The notes: generated by a model not told the origin, from the letters alone. A stretch of 64,000 bases of DNA from Micromonospora sp. NBC_01740 (GCF_035920365.1 NZ_CP109150.1:434001-498000); one strand, 5' to 3'. Shown: positions 15,942-24,914, numbered from the stretch's first letter. Translations and numbers: made by a program.

Positions 15942-18900
15942 TCAGCGCAGGCGGTACGCCTGGATGACGCGCTGGGTGACCGTGTTGCCGGCGGTGTCCC
16001 GGGCGGTGGCCCGCAGCGAGACGTGTCCGGTGCCGGCCGGGTGCCGCACGGTGGCCGTCCAGCCGTCCCCGCCGCCACGGATCCGGGCCCGCTGCCAGGT
16101 CTTCCCGCCGTCGTAGGAGACGTCGACGGTCAGCGCGGCGACCCGGGCCGAGGGCGCGCCCGGCTGCCGCTGCACCGTCACCGGGATCACGAAGCTCCGG
16201 CCCGCCGGGGCGGCGTTGTCCCGGTCCAGTCGGGGCGTGAACCGGATCGCCGACGCCGGCAGCGCGGCCGGGTCGTCCCCGGCGACGTGCCGGGACCGGA
16301 ACGTCCAGGTGGCCGACACCTCGGTCGAGAGGTCGGTGAAGCTCCGCTTCGACGACGTCTCCAGCCGGTAGTCGGCCGCGCCCGGCGGCACGTCGAACCC
16401 GCCGTACGCCGGCTCCTCGTTCTCCCCTACCAGCGTCCCGTTGCGGTAGAGGGCGGTGCGGGCGGTGTCGGCGACCGAGCCGCCGGCGTGCCCCTCGGCG
16501 TCACTGTGCAGCGGCAGGCCCACCTCGATGCGGTCGCCCCGGCGGACGATCCCCGCCTCCGGGAACGACGGCCCGTACGGCGCGCTGTTCCAGCTCTCCC
16601 GGTAGTGCCGCCCGGCGCGCAGGCTCCGCTCCTCGGAGAACAGGATCGCCTTGGTGTCGAGCCAGCCGTCGTCGGTCGGCACCCCGAAGTCCAGCTCGGA
16701 GGACCAGCGCACGCCCCGGGTGTTGTAGTGCTCGACCCGTTGCCCGGGAGTGGCGGTGGGCAGCCCGACCGCCCAGCCGCCGAGGTCGGGATCCCGGTGC
16801 GGGAAGACCAGGCGCATCGCGGCCAGCCCCGGGCTGCCGCCGTTGAACCGGTGGGTGACGGTGGCCAGGTCGCTCGCCCGGTAGTGCCGGACGAAGCCGG
16901 TCGGCATCCGGCCCGGCACGGCCTCGTTGAGGGCGTAGAGGTAGGGGCTGCTCGCTGCCTTCAGGTCGGCCCACTGGCCGCTGACCGTGGCGACGAACCG
17001 CTCTGCGGGCACCGGCTTCCCGAGCCCTGCGGTGAAGAGACCGTCGAAGTCGGAGTCCAGCAGGCCGAAGGTGTAGCTGCCGTTCTCGGCGAGGAAGCCG
17101 GCCTCGGTGACGGCTAGCGCCGGGGTGGCCGAGCGCTGCGGGACGCTCATCCTGACCGGCTTGCCCCGTCGGGCGTCGAGGGTGATCCGCGTGTCCCCGC
17201 CGACCACCAGCTCCGGCTGGACGAGCTGGGTGGCCCCGGTGAGCTCGTCGCCGTCCACCTCGAACACGTAACTGACCAGCCCGTACCGGCCCTTGGGGAC
17301 CCGCAGCTCGGCGGTGCCGTCCGGGTCGTACAGGTCGTACGGGTGCAGCTCGTCCAGGGAGACCAGCGTGGTGCTGTGCTCGCCGGAGAGCGCGCCGGCG
17401 CGGTTCAGGTGCCGGGCGGTCACCGTGTAGCTCTCCACCTCCCGGTGCACCGCCAGCGGGATGCCCGCCGGGAAGTTGTCGCCGCGGACCACGATCCGGC
17501 CGGTGTAGTGGCCGTCCGGGCCGTCGACACGGGTGTTGGCGGTGACGGTGGTGCTCGCCGTGCCGCCGGCCGGCACGCTGATCCGGGTCGCGCCGAGAGT
17601 GAACATGCCGGCCGGGGCCGGCCTGCCGTCCGGGCCGGTCGCCTCGACGGCCAACTCCAGGTCGGTCGCGGTCCCGCTGTCGTTGCGCCAGGTCACCGTG
17701 CGGGTGACCGGGGCGTCGTCGCCGTGCGGCCAGAGCGTCCGCCCGAACGACACGCTCGGCGGGTCGTTGGTCAGCGACTGCCAGGTCGCCTTGGCCAGGT
17801 CGACCCGCCCGGCTCCCTGCTCGTATGCGGTCAGCTCGGGATTCGGCTTCGCCGAGGACATCAGGAGTGCCTTGATCTCGCCGGCCTTCGAGCCGGGCCG
17901 CATCTGGGCCATCAGCGCCGCCGCGCCGCTGACGTGCGGGGCCGCCATCGAGGTGCCCGACATCGCCACGTACCCGGTCCCGGCCGGGTCGCCGATCACT
18001 CCGTCCCGGCTGCGCGCCGCCACGATCCCCACCCCCGGAGCGGTGATGTCCGGCTTCAGCGCGTCGTCACCGGTGCGGGGACCACGGCTGGAGAAGTCGG
18101 CGAGGCTGTCGTCCCGGTCGACGGCGCCCACCGAGAGGGCGGCGTCGGCCGTGCTGGGGGAACTGACCGGCGCGAACCGGCCGGAGTTGCCGGCGCTGAT
18201 CACGAACAGGGCGCCGGTCTGCGCGGTGAGCGTGTTGACGGCCGCCTCCAGCGGGTCGACCTCCGGGGTGTCGAAGCCGCCGAGACTGAGGTTGATCACG
18301 TGGGCCCGCTGCTCGACCGCCGCCCACTGCATGCCGGCGAGGATCGCCGATTCCGGGCAGCCGTACGTCTCGCAGACCTTGCCGTCGAGAAGTGTCGCGT
18401 CCGGGGCCACGCCCTGCATCCGGCCGCCGGAGGCGGCGCCGCTGCCGGCGATGGTCGAGGCGACGTGGGTGCCGTGCCCGACGACGTCGCCCGGCGCGGA
18501 CTCCTCGGTGAAGTTGCGCGTCTGCGCCACCCGGCCGGCCAGGTCCGGGTGCGTGGCGTCGATCCCGGTGTCCAGCACGGCGACCCGGATGCCCCGGCCG
18601 GTCCAGCCGTTCCGGTGCGCCTCCGGTGCGCCGATCTGCGGCACGCTGCGGTCGAGCGTGAGCTGCCGCCGGCCGTCGAGCCAGATCCGGTCGGCACCCC
18701 CTGCCGCGCCGACCCTCGCACCGGCGGCGGTGACCGCCGCCCAGACCTCGGCGGCCCGCCGCTTGCTCGCCGTGGCGGCGAGCCCGCCGGCGGCGGGCAG
18801 CTCACGGGTGACCGTCACCCCGGCGGGCACGGCGGAGCGCCGGGCCGCGCCGGCACTGCCGGTGATCAGCAGGGGCAGGTCGTCGCGCCGGGCGTCGTCG

Positions 18901-19262
18901 TAGCCGGCGGCGACCAGTTCGGTGACGTCGAACAGCCGCCGGTCGATCCGCCCGTCCCGGATGGGCGCCACGGCGTCCTCGGGTACGACGGAGACGTGCC
19001 CCCGCTCCCGTCGGGTCAGGAAGCGGACGTCCTCGCGCCCGGGTGCGGGTCGCACACTGGCCCGGGTCCCGCTGACGGTGACCCGGTCGCCGGTGAGCAG
19101 GGTGACGGTGACCGGGCGGCTGGCGTCACCCACCCGGGACGGCGGGGTCGCGTCGGGACGGACGGTCGGTTGGGCGGGCTTCTGGGCGACGGCCATGCCG
19201 GGGGTGCCGAGCACCATGCCGAGCACCAGACCGAGACCGACCAGTTTTCTTCTTCGCTGCAA
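15942..19262 (-). CDS. Secreted S8 (subtilisin-like) serine protease
   Basis: A large 1106-residue extracellular protease. I place the start at TTG 19262: GAGGAGG lies five bases upstream and the product then opens with a classic signal peptide (MQRRRKL, a hydrophobic core, cleavage near AVAQ at 27). The longer ATG at 19307 would put charged residues ahead of the signal and destroy it. A propeptide-like region follows, then the catalytic triad: Asp231 (VAVLDTGID), His263 (GHGTH) and Ser438 (SGTSMAAPH), with oxyanion Asn in ISAGNSG. About 600 residues of beta-rich domains follow. A perfect palindrome upstream (19323-19341) suggests repressor control. Confidence 0.9.
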   Translation of the reverse strand: MQRRRKLVGLGLVLGMVLGTPGMAVAQKPAQPTVRPDATPPSRVGDASRPVTVTLLTGDRVTVSGTRASVRPAPGREDVRFLTRRERGHVSVVPEDAVAPIRDGRIDRRLFDVTELVAAGYDDARRDDLPLLITGSAGAARRSAVPAGVTVTRELPAAGGLAATASKRRAAEVWAAVTAAGARVGAAGGADRIWLDGRRQLTLDRSVPQIGAPEAHRNGWTGRGIRVAVLDTGIDATHPDLAGRVAQTRNFTEESAPGDVVGHGTHVASTIAGSGAASGGRMQGVAPDATLLDGKVCETYGCPESAILAGMQWAAVEQRAHVINLSLGGFDTPEVDPLEAAVNTLTAQTGALFVISAGNSGRFAPVSSPSTADAALSVGAVDRDDSLADFSSRGPRTGDDALKPDITAPGVGIVAARSRDGVIGDPAGTGYVAMSGTSMAAPHVSGAAALMAQMRPGSKAGEIKALLMSSAKPNPELTAYEQGAGRVDLAKATWQSLTNDPPSVSFGRTLWPHGDDAPVTRTVTWRNDSGTATDLELAVEATGPDGRPAPAGMFTLGATRISVPAGGTASTTVTANTRVDGPDGHYTGRIVVRGDNFPAGIPLAVHREVESYTVTARHLNRAGALSGEHSTTLVSLDELHPYDLYDPDGTAELRVPKGRYGLVSYVFEVDGDELTGATQLVQPELVVGGDTRITLDARRGKPVRMSVPQRSATPALAVTEAGFLAENGSYTFGLLDSDFDGLFTAGLGKPVPAERFVATVSGQWADLKAASSPYLYALNEAVPGRMPTGFVRHYRASDLATVTHRFNGGSPGLAAMRLVFPHRDPDLGGWAVGLPTATPGQRVEHYNTRGVRWSSELDFGVPTDDGWLDTKAILFSEERSLRAGRHYRESWNSAPYGPSFPEAGIVRRGDRIEVGLPLHSDAEGHAGGSVADTARTALYRNGTLVGENEEPAYGGFDVPPGAADYRLETSSKRSFTDLSTEVSATWTFRSRHVAGDDPAALPASAIRFTPRLDRDNAAPAGRSFVIPVTVQRQPGAPSARVAALTVDVSYDGGKTWQRARIRGGGDGWTATVRHPAGTGHVSLRATARDTAGNTVTQRVIQAYRLR

Positions 19263-19322
19263 CGGATCCTCCTCGTCGGGCGTTACTACCTGTAGGGAGA
19301 GACGCATTGACAGTCATCAGAG

Positions 19323-19341
19323 TTGCATACCGAGTATGCAA
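19323..19341. promoter_or_regulatory. Perfect operator-like palindrome TTGCATAC-CGA-GTATGCAA
   Basis: Eight-base perfect arms around CGA lie between the subtilase gene (leftward) and the acetyltransferase gene (rightward), about 60 bases from each start. A TTGACA hexamer lies just left of it (19307-19312, plus strand). The CATAC-CGR-GTATG core recurs at 13449-13461. Odd-centred palindromes of this size suit dimeric repressors such as TetR, PadR or GntR types. Confidence 0.6.
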
Positions 19342-19405
19342 AGTGAAGACACAAAGATGACGGAGCAGCCAACGAACAGGACCGATCCTCGGAGATGATC
19401 GACCG

Positions 19406-19963
19406 GTGACATCCATGAAGGAACGCATGCTGGCCGGCGAGCCGTACATCGCCGACGATCCGGAGATCGCCGCCGACCTGGACCGGGCCACGCGGCTGAT
19501 GGAAGCCTTCAACACCAGTCCGGCCGCCGACCCCGAGGCCCGGCTCGCGGCCCTGCGCGCCCTGCTCGGCGAGGTCGGCGAGGGGACCTACGTCCGACCG
19601 CCGCTCTACGTCGACTACGGCTGGCAGGTCCGGATCGGGCCGCGCAGCTTCGTCAACTTCAACGCGGTCCTCCTCGACGTCGCCCCGATCACCATCGGCG
19701 CCGACGTCCAGATCGGACCGAACGTGCAGCTGCTCACCCCCACCCATCCCGTCGAACCCGGGCCCCGCCGCGACAAGTGGGAGGGGGCCAAGCCGATCAC
19801 CATCGGCGACAACGTCTGGCTCGGCGGTGGGGCCATCGTGCTCGCCGGCGTCACCGTCGGGGAGAACACGGTCGTCGGCGCAGGCGCCGTGGTGACGAAG
19901 GACCTGCCGGCGAACGTGGTCGCCGTGGGCAACCCGGCCCGCGTCGTACGCCAGCTCGACTGA
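19406..19963 (+). CDS. Maltose/galactoside O-acetyltransferase-like hexapeptide transferase
   Basis: A 185-residue acetyl-CoA-dependent transferase of the LacA/Maa/NodL group, which acetylates sugar hydroxyls. An N-terminal helical domain (MTSMKERMLAGEPYIADDPEI) precedes the left-handed beta helix with repeats such as ITIGADVQIGPNVQLLTPTHP; the catalytic His is that of TPTHP. The end GAVVTKDLPANVVAVGNPARVVRQLD is typical. It begins at GTG 19406, with an alternative ATG nine bases later. It is divergent from the subtilase gene across a palindromic operator, so both may be under one regulator. The true acceptor sugar is unknown. Confidence 0.9.
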   Translation: MTSMKERMLAGEPYIADDPEIAADLDRATRLMEAFNTSPAADPEARLAALRALLGEVGEGTYVRPPLYVDYGWQVRIGPRSFVNFNAVLLDVAPITIGADVQIGPNVQLLTPTHPVEPGPRRDKWEGAKPITIGDNVWLGGGAIVLAGVTVGENTVVGAGAVVTKDLPANVVAVGNPARVVRQLD

Positions 19964-20003
19964 CAGCGTCAGTCCGCCGGACAGCCTCCCGAGGGCCGAC
20001 CCG

Positions 20004-20651
20004 TCAGAGCGGCGGCGGCTCGGCGAGCCGGACGACCAGGTCGGCGCGGTGCGCGGTGCCGGCCACCAGGGCGGCGTTGGCCTCGTCGCTGCCCGTCGCC
20101 CACGCCCGGGCCTGCTCCGCCGACCGCCCGTACGACTCGTGCCGGGCGGTCAGCCGGCGCAGCCGCAGCTCGGCGTCCAGGTCGAGGAACCACGCCTCGT
20201 GCAGCAGCGGCCGCACCTCGTCCCAGGGCGTCCCGGTCAGCAGCAGGTAGTTGCCCTCGGTGACCACCAGCCGCACCGACGGCGGCACCTCGATCGAGCC
20301 GGCCACCGGCTCCTCCAGGTCCCGGCGGAACGCCGGCGCGTAGACCGCCGTCGGCTCCAGCCGGTGCAGGCGACGCAGCAGCGAGACGTAGCCGTTGGCG
20401 TCGAAGGTGTCGACGGCGCCCTTGCGCTCCGCGCGGCCCAACCGGCACAGCTCGGCCTGCGCGAGGTGGAAGCCGTCCATCGGCACCAGCCGGGCGGTGG
20501 GGCCGACCGCCTCGACGATCTGCTCCGCCAGCGTCGACTTGCCCGCGCCGGGCGCCCCGGCGATGCCGAGCAGCTGCCGCGGGCCGGCCCCGGCGAGGGC
20601 CCGCGCCCGCGCCACCAGCTCGTCGGTGCCGACGACCCGGGCGCCGGCCAT
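20004..20651 (-). CDS. P-loop nucleoside/nucleotide kinase family protein (uridine kinase/phosphoribulokinase-like)
   Basis: A 215-residue P-loop kinase of the group loosely related to uridine and pantothenate kinases. Visible: Walker A GAPGAGKS (about 32-39), the substrate loop MDGFHL (about 58-63), PAFRRDLEEP and VVTEGNYLLL, where the Glu-Gly-Asn-Tyr motif is characteristic of this subgroup, then a lid with RLRRLTARHESYG. Its ATG shares one base with the stop of the SIMPL gene (TGATG), so the two are translationally coupled. Substrate could be a nucleoside or a sugar such as fructose in related proteins; I cannot decide. Confidence 0.86.
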   Translation of the reverse strand: MAGARVVGTDELVARARALAGAGPRQLLGIAGAPGAGKSTLAEQIVEAVGPTARLVPMDGFHLAQAELCRLGRAERKGAVDTFDANGYVSLLRRLHRLEPTAVYAPAFRRDLEEPVAGSIEVPPSVRLVVTEGNYLLLTGTPWDEVRPLLHEAWFLDLDAELRLRRLTARHESYGRSAEQARAWATGSDEANAALVAGTAHRADLVVRLAEPPPL

Positions 20652-21298
20652 CAGCCGAGTACCGGCTCGCTGATCGCGAACCGCGCCTGCACCGCGGCGT
20701 GCACGGTCTGCGGCTGCGGGTCGAGTTCCAGCTCCGGCGGGCCGCTCTCCGCGCCGTCGCCCATCGCGTACGCCATCCGGCTCATCATCGGCTGCTCCGC
20801 CGCGCCCGCGTCGGCCAGCTCGATCAGGGCGGTCACGCGGGCGCCGAGGGCCTCCGCGTACTCGCGGGCACGCAGCAGGGCGTCGGCGAGCGCGGCGTGC
20901 CGGGCCTCACGGTGGGCCGGGCTGTCCGGCCGCAGCGACCACCACGGCCCGGCCACCTCGATCTGGTCCTGGTCGGCGAGGCGCAGCATCAGCTCGCCGA
21001 GCGCGGTGAAGTCGCTGACCGTCACGGTGGTGGTCACGCTGCCGCTGTACGCCACCACCCGCTCGCCGGAGCGCCGGGTCTCCGGCCTGACCTGGAGCTC
21101 GCCGGTCTCCCGCCGGTCGATGCCGGGGCCCTCGCCGTCGAGCAGCACCCGGACGGCGGCGGCCCGTTCGGCCAGCCGTGTCAGGGTGGCCTCGCGGTCC
21201 CGGTCGCGCGCCCTGGCCGTCACCGCGAACCGGGCGATCTCCGGAGCCACCTCCCGGTACGCCTCGCCGCGCACCGCCACCACCGGCCCGTCCACCAT
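20651..21298 (-). CDS. SIMPL (DUF541) domain protein, no signal peptide
   Basis: A 215-residue protein with the SIMPL/DUF541 fold, recognised by VRGEAYREVAPEIARFAVTARARD near the start, YSGSVTTTVTVSDF in the middle and the late ALADALLRAREYAEALGA helix. Function of the family is poorly known; many members are exported, some with links to oxidative stress or signalling. Here no signal peptide is visible, so the protein is probably cytoplasmic. ATG 21298 has TAGGGT (21305-21310) six bases upstream and may be leaderless. It is coupled to the downstream kinase by a one-base overlap. Confidence 0.82.
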   Translation of the reverse strand: MVDGPVVAVRGEAYREVAPEIARFAVTARARDRDREATLTRLAERAAAVRVLLDGEGPGIDRRETGELQVRPETRRSGERVVAYSGSVTTTVTVSDFTALGELMLRLADQDQIEVAGPWWSLRPDSPAHREARHAALADALLRAREYAEALGARVTALIELADAGAAEQPMMSRMAYAMGDGAESGPPELELDPQPQTVHAAVQARFAISEPVLG

Positions 21299-21400
21299 GC
21301 CCTCACCCTAACCGCGCGCCCGCCGGCCCGCCCGCCGTCCGACCGCACGTCGACCGGGGTGCGGTCGGCGGCCCGGTGCGCACGCCCCGGCCGGTCCGGA

Positions 21401-22426
21401 TCAGGCCGAGTGGGCCGTCGCCGGGAGGTGGCCCGTGTAGGCGACCCGGTCGCCGTCGACCCGGCACTCGGTGAGGTAACCGCCGGCGGCCCCCAGCTCC
21501 AGCAGGAACTCCACCTCGGCGCGGTGGTCGCCGTCGGCGGGGAACTCCTGCCGGTGGGCGAGCAGGTCACGGTCGAACAGGACGGTACGCAAGTCCCGCG
21601 CCCCCTCGAAGTGACCGACCAGGGCGTCGATGTCCTGCTCGCGCAACGCGGTGGCGAGCCCGTCGAGGAACGCGGCGACCTGGCCGAGCTGTCGCACCAC
21701 CTGCTCGCGGTTGTCGAAGAGCATGTCGGCCGTACGCCGGGCCGGGGTGCCGGCGACCCGGGTGCCGTCCCGGAAGCTGCCCGCGGCGAGGCCCAGCACG
21801 GCGTCCCGGAGGTCCGACTTCGCCACCGCGCCGGCGAGGCTGCCGGCGAGCAGGTGGGGGATGTGCGACGAGAGCGCCACCACCGAGTCGTGCACCGCCG
21901 GCGACATCGGCACCACCCGGGCGGCGAAGACGTCCACGATGAGGTTGGACAGCATCCGGAACGGCCGGATCCCCTCGGCCGCCGGGCAGAGCACCCACGC
22001 GGCCCCCTCGAACAGCGCCGGCACGGCGGCGGCGAGCCCGGAGCGTTCGGTGCCCGCCATCGGATGGCCCGGTACGAACCGGTCGGTCAACCCGTTGGCC
22101 GTGGCGAAGGCGGCCACCGCGCCCTTCGTGCTGCCCACGTCGGTGAGGACGCAGCCGTCCCCGGCGTGCTTGGCGACGGTGAGCAGGGTCTCCGGCAGCC
22201 TCGGCAGCGGGCCGCAGAGGAACACGACGTCACGGTCGCGGACGGCCCCGCCCAGGTCGTCGGGGAAGGTCATCCCGCGTGCGCGCCCGTCCGCCCGGGT
22301 GGCCCGGTCCGGGTCCCAGCCGGCGACGTCCAGCCCCGCCTCGTGCAGCCGCAGCAGGACCGAACCGCCGATGAGGCCGGTGCCCACCACGGCGACCCGG
22401 GGTCGCCCTCGCGAACTGTCCACCAT
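21401..22426 (-). CDS. tyrA: Prephenate dehydrogenase
   Basis: A 341-residue NAD(P)-dependent enzyme converting prephenate to 4-hydroxyphenylpyruvate in tyrosine synthesis. The Rossmann motif VAVVGTGLIGGS is near the N-terminus; GHPMAGTERSG and ALSSHIPHLLAGSLA are the substrate-site motifs of the TyrA family. Starts GTG, ATG and GTG stand in a row (22429-22421); ATG 22426 has GAGG six bases upstream and is preferred. It follows dapC after 19 bases on the same strand and is probably in the ferredoxin-dapC transcript. The C-terminal region lacks an obvious ACT domain but carries about 70 extra residues after the catalytic core. Confidence 0.93.
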   Translation of the reverse strand: MVDSSRGRPRVAVVGTGLIGGSVLLRLHEAGLDVAGWDPDRATRADGRARGMTFPDDLGGAVRDRDVVFLCGPLPRLPETLLTVAKHAGDGCVLTDVGSTKGAVAAFATANGLTDRFVPGHPMAGTERSGLAAAVPALFEGAAWVLCPAAEGIRPFRMLSNLIVDVFAARVVPMSPAVHDSVVALSSHIPHLLAGSLAGAVAKSDLRDAVLGLAAGSFRDGTRVAGTPARRTADMLFDNREQVVRQLGQVAAFLDGLATALREQDIDALVGHFEGARDLRTVLFDRDLLAHRQEFPADGDHRAEVEFLLELGAAGGYLTECRVDGDRVAYTGHLPATAHSA

Positions 22427-22445
22427 CACGCGCCTCGGCGGTCAC

Positions 22446-23552
22446 TCAGGCGCGCAGCCGGCCGGCAACCGCCGCCACGTGCTCGTCGGACTCGGTCAGC
22501 GCCACCCGGACGTGCTGCCGGCCGCCCGGGCCGTAGAAGACGCCCGCAGCCGCGAGGATGCCCCGCCGGGCCAGCCAGTCGATCGTCTCCCAGCAGTCCT
22601 CGCCCCGGGTCAGCCAGAGGTAGAGCCCGGCCTCGGAGTGCTCGACGGTGAAGCCGGCGTCGGTGAACGCGGCGTGCAGGGTGTCCCGCCGGGCCCGGTA
22701 GCGCTCCCGCTGCTCGTCGGCGTGCCGCTCGTCGCGCAGCGCGGCCACCATCGCCGCCTGTACCGGCGCCGGCACGATCATCCCGGCGTGCTTGCGGACC
22801 TTGAGCAGCTCCGCCACCAGTGCCGGGTCGCCCGCCACGAATCCCGCCCGGTAGCCGGCCAGGTTGGACCGCTTGGAGAGCGAGTGGACGGCCAGCACCC
22901 CGTCGTACGACCCGCCGCAGACCTCGGGCGAGAGCACCGAGACGGGCTCGGCGGCCCAGCCCAGCGGCAGGTAGCACTCGTCGCTGGCGACCACCGCGCC
23001 GCGCTCCCGGGCCCAGTCGACCACCTTGCGCAGGTGGGCCGCCGGCAGCACCCGGCCGGTCGGGTTGCCCGGCGAGTTGACCCAGACCAGGCGCACCCGG
23101 GAGGTGGGGCCGACGGCGGTCAGCGAGTCGGCGCGCACGACGGTGGCGCCGGCGAGCCGGACCCCGTCCTCGTACGTCGGGTAGGCGATCGAGGGCACCA
23201 CGACGACGTCGCCGGGACCGATCCCGAGCAGGGTCGGCAGCCAGGCGACGAGTTCCTTGGAGCCGATCGTCGGCAGCACGCCGAGGCCGTCGACGCCGGC
23301 GCCGCAGGCCCGCGCCACCCAGGCCGCGATCGTCTCGCGCAGCAGCGGCGTGCCAGCGGTCAGCGGATAGCCCGGCGCGTTGGACGCGTCGGCCAGCGCC
23401 CGCCGGATCACCTCGGGCACCGGGTCGACCGGCGTACCCATGGAGAGGTTGATCAGGCCCTCAGGGTGCGCCGCGGCCAGTGTGGCCGCGGCGTCCAGGG
23501 TGTCCCAGGTGAACTCCGGCAGCCGTGACGAGACCGGCGCGGGCCGGTTCAG
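22446..23552 (-). CDS. dapC: N-succinyldiaminopimelate aminotransferase, apparent CTG start
   Basis: A 368-residue PLP-dependent class I aminotransferase that makes N-succinyl-LL-diaminopimelate, the step between DapD and DapE. Visible: SMGTPVDPVP, YPLTAGTPLLRETIAAW, WVNSPGNPTGRV, DECYLPL, HSLSKRSNLAGYRAGF with the PLP lysine, and the late RVALTESDE arginine. In frame there is no ATG, GTG or TTG near the expected start; CTG 23552 overlaps the ferredoxin stop as CTGA, has GAGGG five bases upstream and gives MNRPAPVSSRLPEF. The next candidate, ATG 23684, would lie deep inside the ferredoxin gene. The fdx-dapC pair is conserved in actinobacteria. Confidence 0.9.
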   Translation of the reverse strand: MNRPAPVSSRLPEFTWDTLDAAATLAAAHPEGLINLSMGTPVDPVPEVIRRALADASNAPGYPLTAGTPLLRETIAAWVARACGAGVDGLGVLPTIGSKELVAWLPTLLGIGPGDVVVVPSIAYPTYEDGVRLAGATVVRADSLTAVGPTSRVRLVWVNSPGNPTGRVLPAAHLRKVVDWARERGAVVASDECYLPLGWAAEPVSVLSPEVCGGSYDGVLAVHSLSKRSNLAGYRAGFVAGDPALVAELLKVRKHAGMIVPAPVQAAMVAALRDERHADEQRERYRARRDTLHAAFTDAGFTVEHSEAGLYLWLTRGEDCWETIDWLARRGILAAAGVFYGPGGRQHVRVALTESDEHVAAVAGRLRA

Positions 23553-23875
23553 TGGCCCTCGCCGCGCGGCGGCTGCGCGGCGACGAAGGTCGCGTCCTTC
23601 TCCACCTTGCCGATCTTCGAGGCGCCGCCGGGCGAGCCCAGCTCCTCGAAGAACTCGTAGTTGGCGCCGGTGTAGTCCTTCCACTGCTCCGGGACGTCGT
23701 CCTCGTAGAAGATCGCCTCGACCGGGCAGACCGGCTCACAGGCCCCACAGTCGACGCACTCGTCGGGGTGGATGTAGAGCATCCGGTTGCCCTCGTAAAT
23801 GCAGTCGACCGGGCATTCCTCGATGCAAGCCTTGTCGAGCACATCCACGCACGGCTCGGCGATGATGTAGGTCAC
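23549..23875 (-). CDS. fdxA: Seven-iron ferredoxin (3Fe-4S/4Fe-4S)
   Basis: A 108-residue electron carrier. The cysteine pattern matches Azotobacter ferredoxin I shifted by one: Cys9, Cys17 and Cys50 would hold the 3Fe-4S cluster; Cys21, Cys40, Cys43 and Cys46 the 4Fe-4S cluster; Cys25 corresponds to the extra free cysteine. The start is GTG 23875 with GGAGGAG at good spacing, giving MTYIIAEPC. Its stop overlaps the putative CTG start of dapC. A C-terminal extension of about 45 residues after the clusters is usual for this class. The redox partner is unknown. The actinobacterial gene is sometimes called fdxC. Confidence 0.94.
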   Translation of the reverse strand: MTYIIAEPCVDVLDKACIEECPVDCIYEGNRMLYIHPDECVDCGACEPVCPVEAIFYEDDVPEQWKDYTGANYEFFEELGSPGGASKIGKVEKDATFVAAQPPRGEGH

Positions 23876-23954
23876 CGGTCTTCTCCTCCGCAAGACACGC
23901 CGCGATCACCCGCGACGGTTAGAGCCTAGTATCTCGCCGGGGAGGGGGTCGATC

Positions 23955-24914
23955 GTGCTCCGACAGCAGGATGTGGGACACCGGATCGTGGTTCGCCGAA
24001 TCGTGGGGATTCGCGAAGGTCGGCCGCTCTTCTCGGACGCCCTCGGCGAGCTGGTCGAGCTGAGCGAAACCCATCTCACACTCGCCACCGCGCAGGGCCG
24101 GCTCCGGATCCCCGTGGCCGAGGTGCACCGGGCCAAGCGGGTGCCGCCGGCCCGTCGCCCCACCGCGGCGGCCGTGGTCGAGCTGGAACTGGCCGCCGAC
24201 GAGGCGTGGCCCGCCGCCGTGCGGGGACGGCTCGGCGACTGGCGGCTGCGCGCGGCCGACGGCTGGACCGGTCGGGCCAACTCGGCGCTGCCCGTGGGCG
24301 ACCCGGACCGGCCCCTGCCCGCCGCGCTCGACGCGGTGGAGCGCTGGTACGCCGACCTCGGTCAACCGCCGATGGTCAACACCCCGCTGCCGCTCGCCGC
24401 CCCGGTGGGCGCGGAGCTGGACGCCCGGGGCTGGGTCGGCAGGCCGCCCGTGCTGGTACAGACCGTGCCGCTGGCGGGGCTGCCGCCGGCCGCGCCGGAG
24501 CCCGCCGGAGCGCCGCCGGTCGAGCTGACCGCCGAGCCGTCGGACGACTGGCTCGCCGTCGCCGCCGGCCGCAAGGGCGGCCTGCCGGACGCCGCCCGGC
24601 ACGTGCTCACCGCCGTGGACCAGGTCCGCTTCGCCCACGTGTACGCCGACGGCACGCTGCTCGCCATCGGCCGGGGCACGGTCACCGGGCAGGGCCGCTG
24701 GCTCGGGCTCAGCCTCGTCGAGGTGCTGCCCGAGGCCAGGCGACAGGGTCTGGCCGGCCGGATCATCCGCGCGCTGGCCGACTGGGGCGCCGCGACCGGC
24801 GCCTCGCGCGCCTTCCTCCAGGTCGAGCAGCGCAACACCCCGGCGGTGACCCTCTACCGCACCCTGGGCTTCACCACCCACCACACCTACCTGACCCGTA
24901 CCCCACCCCCCTGA
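23955..24914 (+). CDS. GNAT-family N-acetyltransferase with N-terminal extra domain
   Basis: A 319-residue protein. The C-terminal half is a GNAT acetyltransferase: the acetyl-CoA loop is visible in LVEVLPEARRQGLAGRIIRALADWG, followed by AFLQVEQRNTPAVTLYRTLGF. The N-terminal half (IVVRRIVGIREGRPLFSDALGELVELSETHLTLAT...) looks like a small beta-barrel of the kind often fused to actinobacterial GNATs, then a linker. GTG 23955 follows GGGGAGGGGG. It is divergent from the ferredoxin gene, with overlapping -10-like TAGTAT (23927-23932). The acetyl acceptor is unknown. Confidence 0.88.
   Translation: MLRQQDVGHRIVVRRIVGIREGRPLFSDALGELVELSETHLTLATAQGRLRIPVAEVHRAKRVPPARRPTAAAVVELELAADEAWPAAVRGRLGDWRLRAADGWTGRANSALPVGDPDRPLPAALDAVERWYADLGQPPMVNTPLPLAAPVGAELDARGWVGRPPVLVQTVPLAGLPPAAPEPAGAPPVELTAEPSDDWLAVAAGRKGGLPDAARHVLTAVDQVRFAHVYADGTLLAIGRGTVTGQGRWLGLSLVEVLPEARRQGLAGRIIRALADWGAATGASRAFLQVEQRNTPAVTLYRTLGFTTHHTYLTRTPPP

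Noticed and set aside
19263..19307. ATG 19307 as the subtilase start.
   Set aside because: It adds 15 residues, many acidic, ahead of a clean signal peptide; TTG 19262 has GAGGAGG at ideal spacing.
20651..21298. SIMPL-domain protein as a secreted factor.
   Set aside because: No signal peptide or hydrophobic N-terminus is visible from the chosen start.
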